From Hippophae tibetana (lineage: Eukaryota > Streptophyta > Magnoliopsida > Rosales > Elaeagnaceae), in the NCBI GenBank assembly GCA_037013495.1, contig CM072811.1:14948659-15012658 (forward strand): DNA of 64,000 nucleotides, in the 5' to 3' direction. This document shows positions 1 through 11,206 of this stretch, piece after piece; within the stretch, counting starts at the first letter, position 1, and every line of letters begins with the position of its first letter. A model generated the notes under the pieces. It made no database searches and was not told the origin of the DNA. It was given only the letters and a program-made list of their open reading frames with translations. A program made the position numbers and the translations under genes.

Positions 1-733
1 ATTCTTCTTCATCTTATTTTTCTGAAACTGTTGTAATTTTTATTTTAATTTTATGAAGTAATTTAATTTTTTTAGGGTTGCATTTGATCTTAATTTATGA
101 AGCTTTTATTTTAATTATTTTTGATAGATTTATAAGACGTTCGATTTGTTCGTTCTATTTTGTGCTTAATGCTTTTTGATTATTTACGAATCTTATCAAA
201 ACGATCCGTGGCACATAAATAAACTTGGAAGAGGCATTTGTGTGTATATTTCTCGTAAATATAATGACATGTATGATGAAGGATAGGAATATACCCTAAT
301 TGTATGTGTGACCATTTGAAAACTTAAAACGTAATGAATCTCGGTGAATTTAATTCTCATAGGAATATATTGAATTAATTTAACGAGATGTGTTTGTACG
401 AAGCTCGGAAGAGATGTATGAATAAAATTAGAAGTTTTTGGTTGACAAATTAAATGTACTAGAAAATACAAATCAAAAGAAAATAAAATGATTTGAGTTG
501 ATTAATTTGGTGAAAAATTGCAATCCTAGATTTCTTTTATTTTGTTTTGAAACTATTTTCTTAAATTTGTTACAATCAACGATTGTTTTGAATAAAATCA
601 GAGAGAGATAATTTTAGTACTCAACAAACTATAGTAACAAATCTCTGTGGGAACGATAACTTACTTATCAAATATTATTACTTGTGACCGTATATACTTG
701 CACGTTTTTATGTGTTAAAAAAATACACAACAT
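1..733 (+). mobile_element. 3' part of a Ty3/gypsy-type LTR
   Basis: An AT-rich stretch ends in the signature seen at the 3' end of many plant gypsy LTRs: CTGTGGGAACGATAAC near 645, followed by TTATTACTTGTGACCG and ATACTTGCACG around 676-705. The same type of ending occurs in the solo LTR at 27889-29380. The 5' end lies outside the window and no primer site follows, because copia sequence begins at about 735. This is a fossil fragment, and the lineage within gypsy cannot be fixed from the LTR alone. Confidence 0.5.
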
Positions 734-734
734 G

Positions 735-1560
735 AGTCTTTTGGTGTTAATGCTTACACTAACAGTTTTGTAACTCAAATAGATCAAATCATTAGAAATT
801 TACATCTTCAATTTACTTTCAAGGATTTTGGTGTTCTCCATTATTTTATAGGTGTTGAGGTCACTTACAATGTTACTAACATGCATTTATCTCAGCCTAA
901 TTTTATGAAAGCATTGCTTGACATGGTTGGTCTTCTTGATGCCAAGCCTGTGGCTAGTCCAATGTCATCTAGAAAGTTACTAAGCAAAGTAGATGGCGAT
1001 GCCTTAGTTGATCCTTCAAAATATAGAAGATTGGTAGGATAACTCCAATATCTCATGCTTACAAGACCTAATATTTTCTTTGGTGTCAATAAACTGTCAA
1101 TTTGTGGAATTTACTACTGAGTTTCATATGTTTATAGGTAAAAGAATATTGAATATATTAATTGTACTTTATAGTCTGTTCTTGCTTTACATAAGTGTGA
1201 ATTGCTTGATTTAATAGCATTATGTGATGCAGACTATGCGAATTTTCTATATGATCATCATAGCACATCTAGCTATTATTTGTATCTTGGTGACAACTTA
1301 GTTTCATGGCATAACTTTAAATAGAAGGTGGTCTCTAGGAGTAGCAACGAGAGTAAGTACAGGGTTGTGGCTTTAGCTTCTACAAAAATCATCTAGTTGA
1401 GGTCTCTTTTAGCTAAGTTATTTGTAATACCTACTAGTATACCTATTCTCTTCACTGATAGCTCTTTGTCACAATCATGTGTTTCATACTCGAATAAAGC
1501 ATATAAAGGTGGATCATCACCTCCTTCGTGATTAGGTCATTTAGAAATCACTACTAGTTA
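735..1560 (+). mobile_element. Ty1/copia fossil, RT to RNase H part
   Basis: Translation on the plus strand shows the back half of a copia reverse transcriptase (around 800-1080: FKDFGVLHYFIGVEV, LLDAKPVASPMSS, LQYLMLTRPNI) followed by RNase H residues (around 1220-1480: LCDADYANF, NESKYRVVALAS, ILFTDSS). No LTR, gag or integrase is attached. The piece is broken and looks old. It sits between an unrelated gypsy LTR end and a LINE fragment. Confidence 0.75.
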
Positions 1561-1745
1561 AGCATGTATCCTTGAGTGACCAAATCATAGATTGCTTAAC
1601 CAAGCCTTTACTTGTGTTCTCTTTTTTGTTTTTCAGCCCCAAACTCATAGTTTTATCCAAATCATGAGTTTGTAGAGGGCTATTGAAATTATCCATATAT
1701 TAGATTGAATAATCATGAGGATTGTTAAATGATATTAGGGGTTTC

Positions 1746-1897
1746 TTATCACATGTAATAGAGTGTTATAAAAGCATTATCACATGTGATAAAAATTAGT
1801 TTAGCAAAGCTGGTGCTATAAGAGCTATTAAGTCGTGTAAAAATTTGTTATCACATGTGATAATAAACTATTATAGCAGTATTATCACATGTTATAA
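1746..1897. repeat. Cluster of four 16-bp palindromes
   Basis: TTATCACATGTGATAA occurs as a perfect palindrome at 1777-1792 and 1848-1863. One-mismatch relatives lie at 1746-1761 and 1882-1897. Spacings between starts are 31, 71 and 34 bp. The cluster lies upstream of the LINE ORF1 remains and could be part of that element's 5' region. The core CACATGTG is an E-box-like sequence, but no binding is shown here. Confidence 0.8.
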
Positions 1898-2479
1898 TAC
1901 ATTAAATTTAGCAATGTAGGTGTCATGTGGGTTTAGAAGTGAAATCTCATTAGTTGTAAAGGTTAAAGTAGTTGGGGGTTTCTAGTTTATGTAAAGGTAC
2001 AGCCTTTTTTTGTACACATAATAAGGGACTATAAAATGATACAATATGCACGTATAAATGTATCATCTTTTATGCAATTAAGTTTTAGTTTCTAGCCCTT
2101 AGAAGTTCAGTTCTTTTTATAAAATTGTTGAGGTATTTCTTCAAGAATCTATCTATTTCTTTTTCATATTATTAAAGAGTCAAGAACTCTTGATTCTTTG
2201 AAACTCTTTCCACCTTATTATCCCATTCATACACTACATGCCACCAAATCACCCTTTACCCTTGATTAATAATATTGACTTAGCTCTCTCTATGTCAATT
2301 GTTAACACCTTAGAATTTCCATTACCGTCTATAAATATCACCGATGAACTTTCATGTGTTGCTTAAGCCTTTACACAAATTTCCCCTACTCATTTCCAAA
2401 CCCCACCAATCTGCACAACTTTGATACCTGATGGTCCAACATTGTTACCTTTTTATTCCCTATTAACCCAACTCAACAA

Positions 2480-2965
2480 ATGACTACTCCTTCAACTACC
2501 CCTAATAATCCCCCAGCCAATACTAGAGGAAAATCTCCCATCGTTCTTAATCTCAAAAACTTTGTAACTACAAAACCTAAAAGGAAGTATCAGAGAAGAC
2601 AAGACCTAAGGAATCGGCCAATTTCTGATTCAACCTCTTCTCGTAGTGAAGCAAAAAATAGGAAACAATCCCCTTTAACAAATTCAAATAACAAAAGGAC
2701 TTTCAGTGATGAAGTTTCTGGCATGGTTACCTCTACTACTAACCTTGTGGTTTCTTCTATGGATAATTTTTAGGTTCCTCTCTTAGGTGCTCGTTATGCT
2801 TCGAATCAACCAATATTTTCAGATGCTATATACACTACTTTTTCAATGAATGATGATGGTTATAATGAATCTCCACGACAAATGGCATTCAAATTTTTCA
2901 TATCATCCCAATCAATCCAAATGGATGAGGAAGCGACCCTTATCAAGCTCCCAAATGATAAATGA
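2480..2965 (+). pseudogene. LINE ORF1 C-terminal remnant
   Basis: The frame starting at 2480 is rich in Ser/Thr/Asn and basic residues (KPKRKYQRRQDLRNRP, around residues 33-48), as expected of the C-terminal nucleic-acid-binding tail of a plant L1 ORF1. One in-frame TAG at 2771-2773 interrupts it. The same frame then runs on to a TGA at 2963-2965 that overlaps the ORF2 start as ATGA. No zinc knuckle is visible in the surviving part. The start at 2480 is only the first ATG in frame; the original N-terminus lay upstream. Confidence 0.55.
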
Positions 2966-3105
2966 GGATAATATCTTGGAATTGTCATAGATTAGTTAAA
3001 TTCTCGATGTTTAAATACCTATGTAGATTAATTAGTATATATAATTTTAATTGTATTTTCCTTTATGAAACTAAAGCCATTAATGCTGATAATAAAATAA
3101 AACAT
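2962..3105 (+). pseudogene. LINE ORF2 start, endonuclease N-terminus
   Basis: The ATG at 2962 opens the frame MRIISWNCHRLVKFSM. Strand beta-1 of the exonuclease-endonuclease-phosphatase fold (SWN) and the second motif (FLYETK, ending near 3078) are both present. Past about residue 48 the frame loses similarity to the family, so only the extreme N-terminus survives. The ATG overlaps the ORF1 stop by one base, an arrangement known to support reinitiation in LINEs. Confidence 0.65.
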
Positions 3106-3337
3106 AATTCATTTTATAAAAGTGTTTAATCCATTTCAGTATATCACAAACCTGATATTATTACTAATATCACATATTATTTATAATCAGACATTCATAG
3201 TTTAATAAATAATCAATAAATTAAATATATATCATGTAAAACAACACTTCGAGATCATCTAAAAATAATAAATTTATTTATACCTCAACATAATTCTTTT
3301 AGAATTGTTTATGTTCTAACAAACCTTCAAATAGAAT
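3106..3337. other. No recognisable feature
   Basis: AT-rich sequence without a usable reading frame. It may be decayed LINE sequence, but nothing specific can be seen. Confidence 0.4.
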
Positions 3338-4395
3338 TGATGCGGTGTTTATTGAATTGAAGTTAAAACTATTATATAAACTAAATTTTGTTCAAATTAT
3401 CAAATAAGAGAAGAACTTTAAACTAATAAAAGAAAAGAAAAGATAAAAATAAACTAAGAAATCAGCTACTAAGAGAGCTCATTGATTATGGGATGATTTT
3501 TCCAATAGAAATAGGATGAGGAAAGGAGAAAAATGTGAAAAATTTAACTTGGCGTCACGGCATACAATTTTTCCATGCCATAGCACACACAACATATACA
3601 TGGTTTTGGGCACGATACACTAAAATCGAGTCATGACACATAATGTTTTCAAGTCGTAGCCTACATTGTATCTAGGACACATATGATTTTTTTCTTTTTG
3701 CCTAGCGTCGTAGCTCACTATAAATTCATGTCGTCACACACTTCAATCTACATCACTTAGAACCCTAATATTTCTTGTATTTTCTTTTTCCAATTTTAAA
3801 ACATATCTAATGCTTTACAAATATTTTCTTTTTTAATATTCTAAGTTGTAATAAATGCTTCAAGTATAATTCTTCAAGTTAAATGGTTTTAAATTCAAAA
3901 AATAGCTGATAAAACAACAAAATATACCAGTGATTCTAAAAATATAGATTTGCATAAAATAATAGTAAAATAAGAAAATACAAATCTATATAACCACTTA
4001 ACATGCATAATATCACAATATATTAAGTGCTTTTGAGAACTTATCACAACCTTCAACCAACTTCTTGTCAGTCTCTTAGCAAGAATAGCGAAAAAGTAAA
4101 ACAAAAACTAGAAATTAAACTATCCTAAATAATTTTCATAGATTTACACAGTTTCATTTAGATATGCAACAAACCTTTAAACTCCTAAGTTGCCCTAGTG
4201 GATTAACTTAAGTCTTATGAAGAATTTCAGAATGATACCAATAAACATCAAATGTAAAACAAAAATTGAAAATAAATGAAACAAACAAATAAAAATTTAA
4301 AACAAAATTTAAAATAAAAGAATAAGAAAAACAAAATTTCTCATGATTTAAAACTTCTTTTATGTCTACAATTAAAATCTATAACATAAGATACC
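3338..4395 (-). mobile_element. Family A element, old short-LTR copy (3' LTR plus internal start)
   Basis: Read on the minus strand, an LTR of about 709 bp (3338-4046) begins TGATAAGTTCTC and is preceded by internal sequence at 4047-4395. This internal sequence matches, position for position, the part of the full-length family A element next to its 3' LTR (45532 onward): the GGTTG-rich tract, the TTAGCAAGA block, and the GTTGCCCTAGTGGA block at about 4190. The same region recurs at 60307. The copy is diverged, lacks its other LTR, and meets copia sequence at about 4396. No coding capacity is visible. Confidence 0.7.
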
Positions 4396-7300
4396 TAAAT
4401 CATCCAAAATGTGTCATAACCAGGTTACTTTGCAATAGGCTGCCACCATAGAACGATATTCTACTTCTACCCTTAATCGTGAGACTATTTTTTGCTTCTT
4501 ATTCTTCTAAGAAATCAATGAATTTCTAAGAGACATACAATATCCCGTGCTTGATCATCGTGTGTCTGTGCATCTAGCCCAATCTACATCACAAAAAACA
4601 TTTAGCTATAATGGACTAGTTGTTGAGAAAAAGAGACCTTGTATTGGTATGTTCTTAACATATCGTAGCACTCATTGAGGTGCTTCCAAATGTGGTTGTT
4701 GTGGTTTGTCCATATATTGACTGAGAATGTGCACAACATACACTAAGTTGGGCCATGTGATGGTCAAGTATATTAATCTCCCAATAAGTCTTCGATAGAA
4801 TATGGGTCACTAATGAATTCTCATTCAACCTTACTAAGGGATATATTTTGTTTCATAGGTGAATTGGTATATTTAGCACCAAGATAACCCATGTCCTCTA
4901 ATATTTCAAGTTTGTACTTGCGTTGTGACATAAACCATTCTCTTCTTGGATCGTGAAACTTCTATGCCCAAAAAATACTTTAATTCACTGAGATCTTTTA
5001 GCTTGAATTGTTGCATGGGATGATTCGTAGTTTCTTTAATGTCTTGTAGATTGTTTCCTATTATGATTATATCATCTACATAGACAAGAAGAGCAGAGAA
5101 GGAATTATGTTTAAGTGTTATTGATAACTTGATGAACCATTGTCGTAAGGCTTGTTTGAGTCCATACAAAGATTTGTGTAGTTGACATACTCGTGTTTCC
5201 CCCTTTCGTCTGAATCCGGGTGGAAGAGAAATATAGAAATTTTCGTGAAGATAACCATAGAGAAAGGAATTATTGACATCGAGTTGGAGAAGATGCCAAT
5301 TTTGAATAGCTGCAATGGAAAAAAGGAGACGAATGGTGACAAGTTTGGCTACTTGTGTAGAAGTTTTTTGGTAGTTAAAACCTTCAATCTGATTGTATCC
5401 TTTGGCCACTAATCGAGCCTTGTATCATTCCATAGAGAAATTAGGATTATACTTGATTTTGTAGACCCATTTAAAACCAACTAGTTTCTTGTTTGGAGGA
5501 ATTTGTTGGAGTGTCCAAGTGTCATTAGTTTCGAGAGCATCCAGTTCTTGTTTCATGGAAAGATTCCATTTTGGATCATTGAAAGCTTCAGCAAAATTGG
5601 TTGGTTCCCTGAGAATGGAAATAGAAGTAGCAAAGGCTCGATGTGCAGGTGATAATCGGTTATAAGTACATGATATAGAGAATGAGAAGTACCATTGTTA
5701 TCGAACGATGTTGAGTTAGACAAAGGGAAAGACTGAGAAGGTAAGGAAGCTTTTACATGATACTTGTGAAGGTAGCTAGGAATATGAGTGGATCGACAAA
5801 GTTTATGTGTAACTGGTGTTGAAGGAGTCATATGCGGTGCGAAAGTTGATGATGATGTTTCAGAAGATGTATCTTGAAGATTAGGGGTGTGTGAATCAAT
5901 TGTTAGGAGGACAGATGGTGTATGATTAAGTGATATATTTGGAGTGGTTGATTGGAGAATATTAGGCATGTCATCATAAATAGTATTTTCTGATGGAGTG
6001 AATAGAGTTTGAGTGTTCACAACGGAAGTGGAAAAGGAAACAAATGTTCATGAAAGATTTCATCGCGAGACATGAAAGTTTTGCATGTTTCTGGATTGTA
6101 GACTCGGTAACCTTTTATCCCAGATGGATACCCAATGAATATGCATCGATTTGATCTAACATCAAACTTGGTGGGTCGATTATGATGTGCAAACGCAAAG
6201 CAAAGAGAACCAAAGACACGAAGATGTTCATACCTAGGAACTTTGTGAAAAAGGATTTCAAATGGTGTTTTACCCTTGAGAACAGGTGTTGGAGTACAAT
6301 TTATGAGGTGTGGCTATAAGAATGGCATCTTCCAAGAATTTTTTAGAGAGGTTGGCTTAGAAGAGTAATGTGCGAGCTACATTGAGAAAGTGATGGTGTT
6401 TGCATTCAGTAACACCATTTTGTTGAGGGGTAGAGACACAAATGGTGTGTTGTAGGATTCCTTTGGTAGAAAACAATTGGGTCATAAAAAATTCTGGTCC
6501 ATTATCACTACAAATGATTTTAACTCTGGATGCAAATTGTGTTTCAACAAGATTAATGAAAGTGGTGAGAAATGTGTGTGTATTAGATTTAGTGTTGTAT
6601 TGATAGAACTTAAAGATAATGGATTACAAGTTTGCTTAGCTAGTGGAAAAATAGAACAATCACTAATAGAACAGAAGGGTATATTGATGGAAAGATAAAG
6701 TACATGCAAGCTATTATCAGATAAATGACCCAGTTATTGATGCCAGAGATGAGGGTTGATTGTAGCGGTATTTGAAACGAAGAAACATCCAGACTTTTTC
6801 GAAATGGTCAGGTAGTAGAGTCTTTCTTTCTTAGTTCCCATCCCAATCATCTTCCCCGAGCCTTTTTCCTAAACAAAGCACACATTATTAGTGAATGTGA
6901 CATGACAAAATGTAGTTTGAGTGATTTTGGCTACTAAAACCAAGTTTAATTTGAATGAGGGAACACATAAGACATTATGGAGTATGAAATTATTGGAGAA
7001 ATGTATGGTGTTGATATGTGTGACATGAGCAAGTGAATTATTAAGTAAATGCACATGCCAATTAGTGACTAGAATGGTGGAGCTCATAAGGTTTTGGGAA
7101 CAAACCATGTGATCAGTTGCCCCTATATAAAAAATCCAACTGGTTTCTGAATGGAAAACACTTTCACATGATGTGTTAACTGAAAGAGTAGTCACTTTAC
7201 TTGCCATGCTACCTGATTTGGCTTGATTGAGAAGTGTAAGGAGCTCATGATATTGGGTGGATGTAAGGTTGTAGAATGGTGTCCTTGTGTTGGAACTGCT

Positions 7301-8644
7301 TGCTTGAAAGTCAATATGGTGAGCTTTGGAGGGAAAGCCATAACTTGCATTTCTCTTGTCTTGAATTTCTTTTTTCTTCCGATATATGTTGATGTCATGT
7401 CCATTCAAACAACAGAAATCACATTTGAGGCAATTTCGGGAGCTTTCAAAATTGTGGCCAATATTGTTGCATTGATTTCACTTGAGATGTGAGTTCAATG
7501 GTAGATAATTCTTATAAGGATATTGTGGATGACTATCCTTGGTGACAAGTGCAACAACTTCTAGAATCCTTCCTATGGTTTGTGTGGAGATAACTCTCTA
7601 CTTTTCATCTTGAACAATGAGTAAGTATACCTTATTTATTGTAGGTAAAGGTTCCATGAGAAAGATTTGTCCTCGTGTTGCTCTGTAAATTGTCTTAAGC
7701 CCCATGAGGAACTTTATTGTTCGCTTCTTTTGTTGGTATTCCTATAGTTCCCTTCTGGGGTTTCCTCCATAATGTGGAAGGGGATATAGTGCATCTCGAG
7801 TATCCCATAGGCTTTTCAACTTGGTATAGTATTTTCCAATGCTTATACCTTCTTGTATGTCGTCATGGATCTCTTGCTCGATTTTAAATAGGTGCATATT
7901 GGTGTGTGAAAAACGTTCCTTCAATTCTTCCCATAGCTCATATATAGTATTAGTATACACGACACTTTCCAAAATTTTAGGCAATATGGTATTGAGAATC
8001 GATCCTTTGACAAGAATGTTGTAGCGAGTCCATTTTTTGGTTTTTTTCTCAAAGTTTGTTAGTGGCCTCGTGATTATGCCATCAATAAATTCGTCTTTGT
8101 TTTTGGTGGTGAGAGCCATGAGCATCGCATGACTCCAAATATGGTAGTTTTCCTGATTTAAGGATTGAGCCACTAGAACCATGTCTAGTGGGTCTGAGTG
8201 GTGTAGGTATAATGAATGGCTAGGATCATCATATAATTTTGGTAAAGTGGGGCTGGTATTGGTAGTTTCAGACATGATTGTTGATTGAAAATCTCAAAAA
8301 TGGGATAAGGTTTATTGTGTTTTAGACAATAATAGGATATATTTTATAGGAAATATGTCAAGGATTCCAAAATCAGAAATTTTAGTTCAGGAACCGGTCG
8401 GAAAGTGGGTGAACTGGCATTTAGAATGATTGATTCGACAGTTGGAAGACTGAACCGACTAACGAATGAACCGGTTGGAAGACGGAACTGGATAATGACA
8501 CATTGTTTTCTTCAAAGAGCGGGTTAAAAGACGTGTCGTTTGAGTCGTCTTCTTCAACGAGTGCGCGTATGAGAGCATTGATGGTCGTCTAGGCTTGAAA
8601 AAAATTACAGATTGCTCGGAATTTTCTAGAAATTATAATGGGAT

Positions 8645-10878
8645 TGATGAGTGCTCAAAAAGCACTAAAATAACCATGATTTTATGCACATTAATTGATT
8701 AAAAATATATATATTTATATGTTTTATCATATATTTATATAAATTTGTCTTTTTCGGAATCACGGGTATTTTTATTGTTTTTCAGGTATTTTGGCTTAAA
8801 AACGCAACTTAAAGACTCAAAGAGGAATACTTGAAGCAATACATCACAAATATATTAATAAATAAATGGGGAAAGGTCAACAAATATGCAAAAATTGGAC
8901 AAAATGGGTCAAAAATGTCAAAAAGGAGAAAAACGCGCCAAGCTACTGTTCATCTGCGCCAAGCTGCGCGCGGCTACTGTTCATCCGCGCGCGCCCAGCT
9001 GCCTCCGCGCGCGCCGACGCCCATTTTTCCCCATTTTTCACGTGCAGCCACCCCCATGACATCAAGTTTTTGGCGCTTGGTGAGCGAAAACCGGCATCGC
9101 CGATTCTTGCCAATACTTTGGTTTTAATATTTATAAAACTCTCGCAAGTGCACGAATCATTTCGAAGAAAATGATAAGTATACTCCCAAGGTCGATCTAA
9201 GGAAGGAATGTGTGTGGTTTTTAATTTATTATTCAAACTTTTAAAAACGAAATTAAATCCTAAACATCCTGTCACGATATTTTGGGGTTTTGTGTTTTTA
9301 ATCTACTTACATAAAAATAAACAAAGATTCAATAAACATTTATGCAAATTTTATCATTTATAATGGCGGAGTATTTATGGATATAATAACTAAGTTAATT
9401 ATGCTTGCTCATATTATCTAGGTTATTAAAGATATGAATTGATATTTATTGATTCTCCCTTTTTTGTATGAATACCACCTTTGGTGGGGTTAGATATTCT
9501 TTGTTAACTAAACAAATCAATTAACACCTATGGGTGGGGTTGATAACTAATATGCTTAATTAAATTAATTCCTTTTTCTAAGAGATTGAAAATGAACCAT
9601 TTAAATGTCACCTTTGGTGGGGTTAGACAGTTTAAACTTTATTCAAGGTGTCCAAATTAAACCTAAGAATTTAGTTATCCGAGTACTAACTTTCAAGTTT
9701 TAAAACCACTACCGAAAACATGTTGTCAATACATTTTCAGATAATAATTCTTATAAAAACTTTTAAAATAGAGCTTCACTCTAACTACCGGGCGATTGTA
9801 CTATCAAATAAAAGAGCACTACTCTAAATCAGACCGGATAACTAAACCTTAAAATCTAATTTTCAGGTTTAAGTTTGTAATGAAAAATAATATATTTCTC
9901 TCTAACATTCTTAATATAAAATCTTGAATAAAAAAAAATCAATTCATTTTAGAGATTTTTACCTATTTAATATTTTGCAAGCATAACAACGTTATTATTA
10001 CATCATGTTTACTAAACAGCCAACACAGTTAAATTTAACCACAGACAAATTAAATATAACATGTAAGAATAAAGCATAAAAATAACTGTAAAGAAAATAA
10101 AATCCTTACAGAACTTCGACGCTATTCCCGTTGCTAGAAAACCTCCAAGCGGAATTTGCACTTCCATTTATTGAATCAAAAAGCTAAAAAATTACAAAAA
10201 CATAACTAGTTCTTCCCAAAAAGAGAAGAACTCTAAAACTAAGAGAAATTGACTAAAAACTAAAGAAAACTAAAAATCTAAGAAAAGAGAGAAAGAAAGA
10301 AGAGAGAAGTGTGTTTTGAAGGTGTTGAAGGTGTATTTTGAAGTGAAGGGAAGGGGGGTATTTATAGGTGAGGATGGAGAGAAAAAATGAGTAAAAAAAT
10401 GTTAAAAAAAATGTAAAAACACGTAATGGAATTGCTGAGGTTATTGATGACATCAACATGACGTCATGGGGGCGGCTGCACGTGAAAAATGGGGCAAAAC
10501 GGGCGTCGGTGCGCGCGGAGGCAGCTGGGCGCGCGCGGATGAACAGTAGCCGCGCGCAGCTTGGCACGGATGAACAGTAGCTTGGCGCGTTTTTCTCCTT
10601 TTTGACATTTTTGACCCATTTTGTCCAATTTTTGCATATTTGTTGACCTTTCCCCATTTATTTATTAATATATTTTTGATGTATTGCTTCAAGTATTCCT
10701 CTTTGAGTCTTTAAGTTACGTTTTTAAGCCAAAATACCTAAAAAATAATAAAAATACCCGTGATTCCGAAAAAGACAAATTTATATAAATATATGATAAA
10801 ACATATATATATATATATTTTTAATCAATTAATGTGCATAAAATCATGGTTATTTTAGTGCTTTTTGAGCACTTATTA
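8645..10878. mobile_element. Family A head-to-head palindromic unit with 5-bp TSD
   Basis: The unit starts TGATGAGTGCTC (plus strand) and ends as the reverse complement of the same LTR start (GAGCACTTATTA). It is flanked by GGGAT at 8640-8644 and again at 10879-10883. The left arm (8645-9058) is the first roughly 415 bp of the LTR in plus orientation. The right part (9078-10878) is an 1801-bp LTR in minus orientation. The turn-around at about 9059-9077 reads CATCAAGTTTTTGGCGC, which is the LTR 3' terminus plus the first bases of the primer site. Both arms share variants absent from the full-length family A copy, such as GAATACTTGAAGC. The unit sits inside the leader of the copia element. Confidence 0.85.
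9078..10878 (-). repeat. Family A LTR, minus orientation, inside the palindromic unit
   Basis: This stretch aligns along its whole length with the LTRs at 43616-45531 and 49560-51442 but is clearly more diverged than those two are from each other. It contains the GC-rich promoter-proximal block near 10450-10600 and the three GGTGGGGTT hairpins near 9475-9630. The apparent reading frames in it are repeated AAAATGGGTCAAAAA-type sequence and GC-rich repeat, not genes. Confidence 0.8.
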
Positions 10879-10991
10879 GGGATGAATTTGAAATTGTTTA
10901 TGTGATTCGAAATTGATTTTGAAAAGAAACAAAATTTGGAAGGAAATTTTTTTTTCTATGTACTCTGGATTTTCAGAGAACTATTTTCTAT

Positions 10992-11003
10992 GCTCTGATA
11001 CCA
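10992..11003 (-). other. tRNA-Met primer binding site of the copia element
   Basis: GCTCTGATACCA on the plus strand is the reverse of TGGTATCAGAGC, the usual initiator tRNA-Met primer site of plant copia elements. It lies immediately inside the LTR at 11004-11206 and fixes the element's minus orientation. Confidence 0.85.
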
Positions 11004-11206
11004 TGTAAGAAATGATTTTATTCACTTAATAAATGAATGTTTACAATCTAATTTATACGAAACTAAATGAAAATTTTAATGATTAAAATAGACATAATTA
11101 TGTATAAACATGTTATTGGACAACCTGTTACTCCCCACCATTTTGTTGTTAGTTGTGTTCAGTTAGTGTATTGGTTGTCACCAGTTAGATCTCGAGTTTT
11201 TTAACA
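11004..11206 (-). repeat. Copia 5' LTR (203 bp)
   Basis: On the minus strand it begins TGTTAAAAAACTCGAG and ends CATTTCTTACA, so it has TG...CA termini. It is followed directly by the primer site TGGTATCAGAGC. No second copy was found on the 3' side, so the boundary at 11206 rests on the TG terminus alone. Confidence 0.6.

Larger units (their letters stand above)
2238..3105 (+). mobile_element. L1-type LINE, 5' fragment
   Basis: The fragment holds the end of an ORF1-like reading frame and the first residues of ORF2, the endonuclease/RT protein of plant L1 elements. ORF2 opens with MRIISWNC and reaches FLYETK, which is how the endonuclease domain of these elements begins; N and E here are the expected catalytic residues. 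After about 3105 the reading frame is no longer recognisable, and no RT motifs or poly(A) tail follow. The left edge is uncertain and may extend to about 1680. Confidence 0.65.
4396..11206 (-). mobile_element. Ty1/copia element, 5' LTR to RNase H, with a palindromic insertion
   Basis: On the minus strand the order is: 5' LTR (11004-11206), tRNA-Met primer site (10992-11003), leader, gag (around 8275-7490, with copia gag motifs ENYHIWSHAMLMAL and KNKDEFIDG), zinc knuckle (around 7440-7390, CDFCCLNGHD), protease and pre-integrase region (around 7250-6870, including WIFYIGATDHM), integrase (around 6800-6060), RT (around 5520-4850, including [23 protein letters not shown] and [10 protein letters not shown]) and RNase H (around 4700-4400, with VEYRSMVAAYC). 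The leader is split by the family A unit at 8640-10883. No 3' LTR is seen on the left, where family A sequence begins. The element is broken with multiple lesions and is a fossil. Confidence 0.85.

Noticed and set aside
5182-5412. Plus-strand frame of 76 residues opposite the copia RT
   Set aside because: Shadow of the minus-strand RT, whose motifs are clear.
9059-9082. Reading the junction as a normal primer site of a plus-strand element
   Set aside because: Only the first six bases of the primer site are present before the sequence switches to the inverted LTR, so no normal interior follows.
8831-9174. Overlapping reading frames of about 100 residues, with relatives near 10253-10692, 43465-43712, 45026-45310 and 50941-51221
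   Set aside because: They are readings of the same family A LTR in several frames and both strands, with repeated GGTCAAAAA and GC-rich units. No frame is favoured, so they are repeat artefacts.
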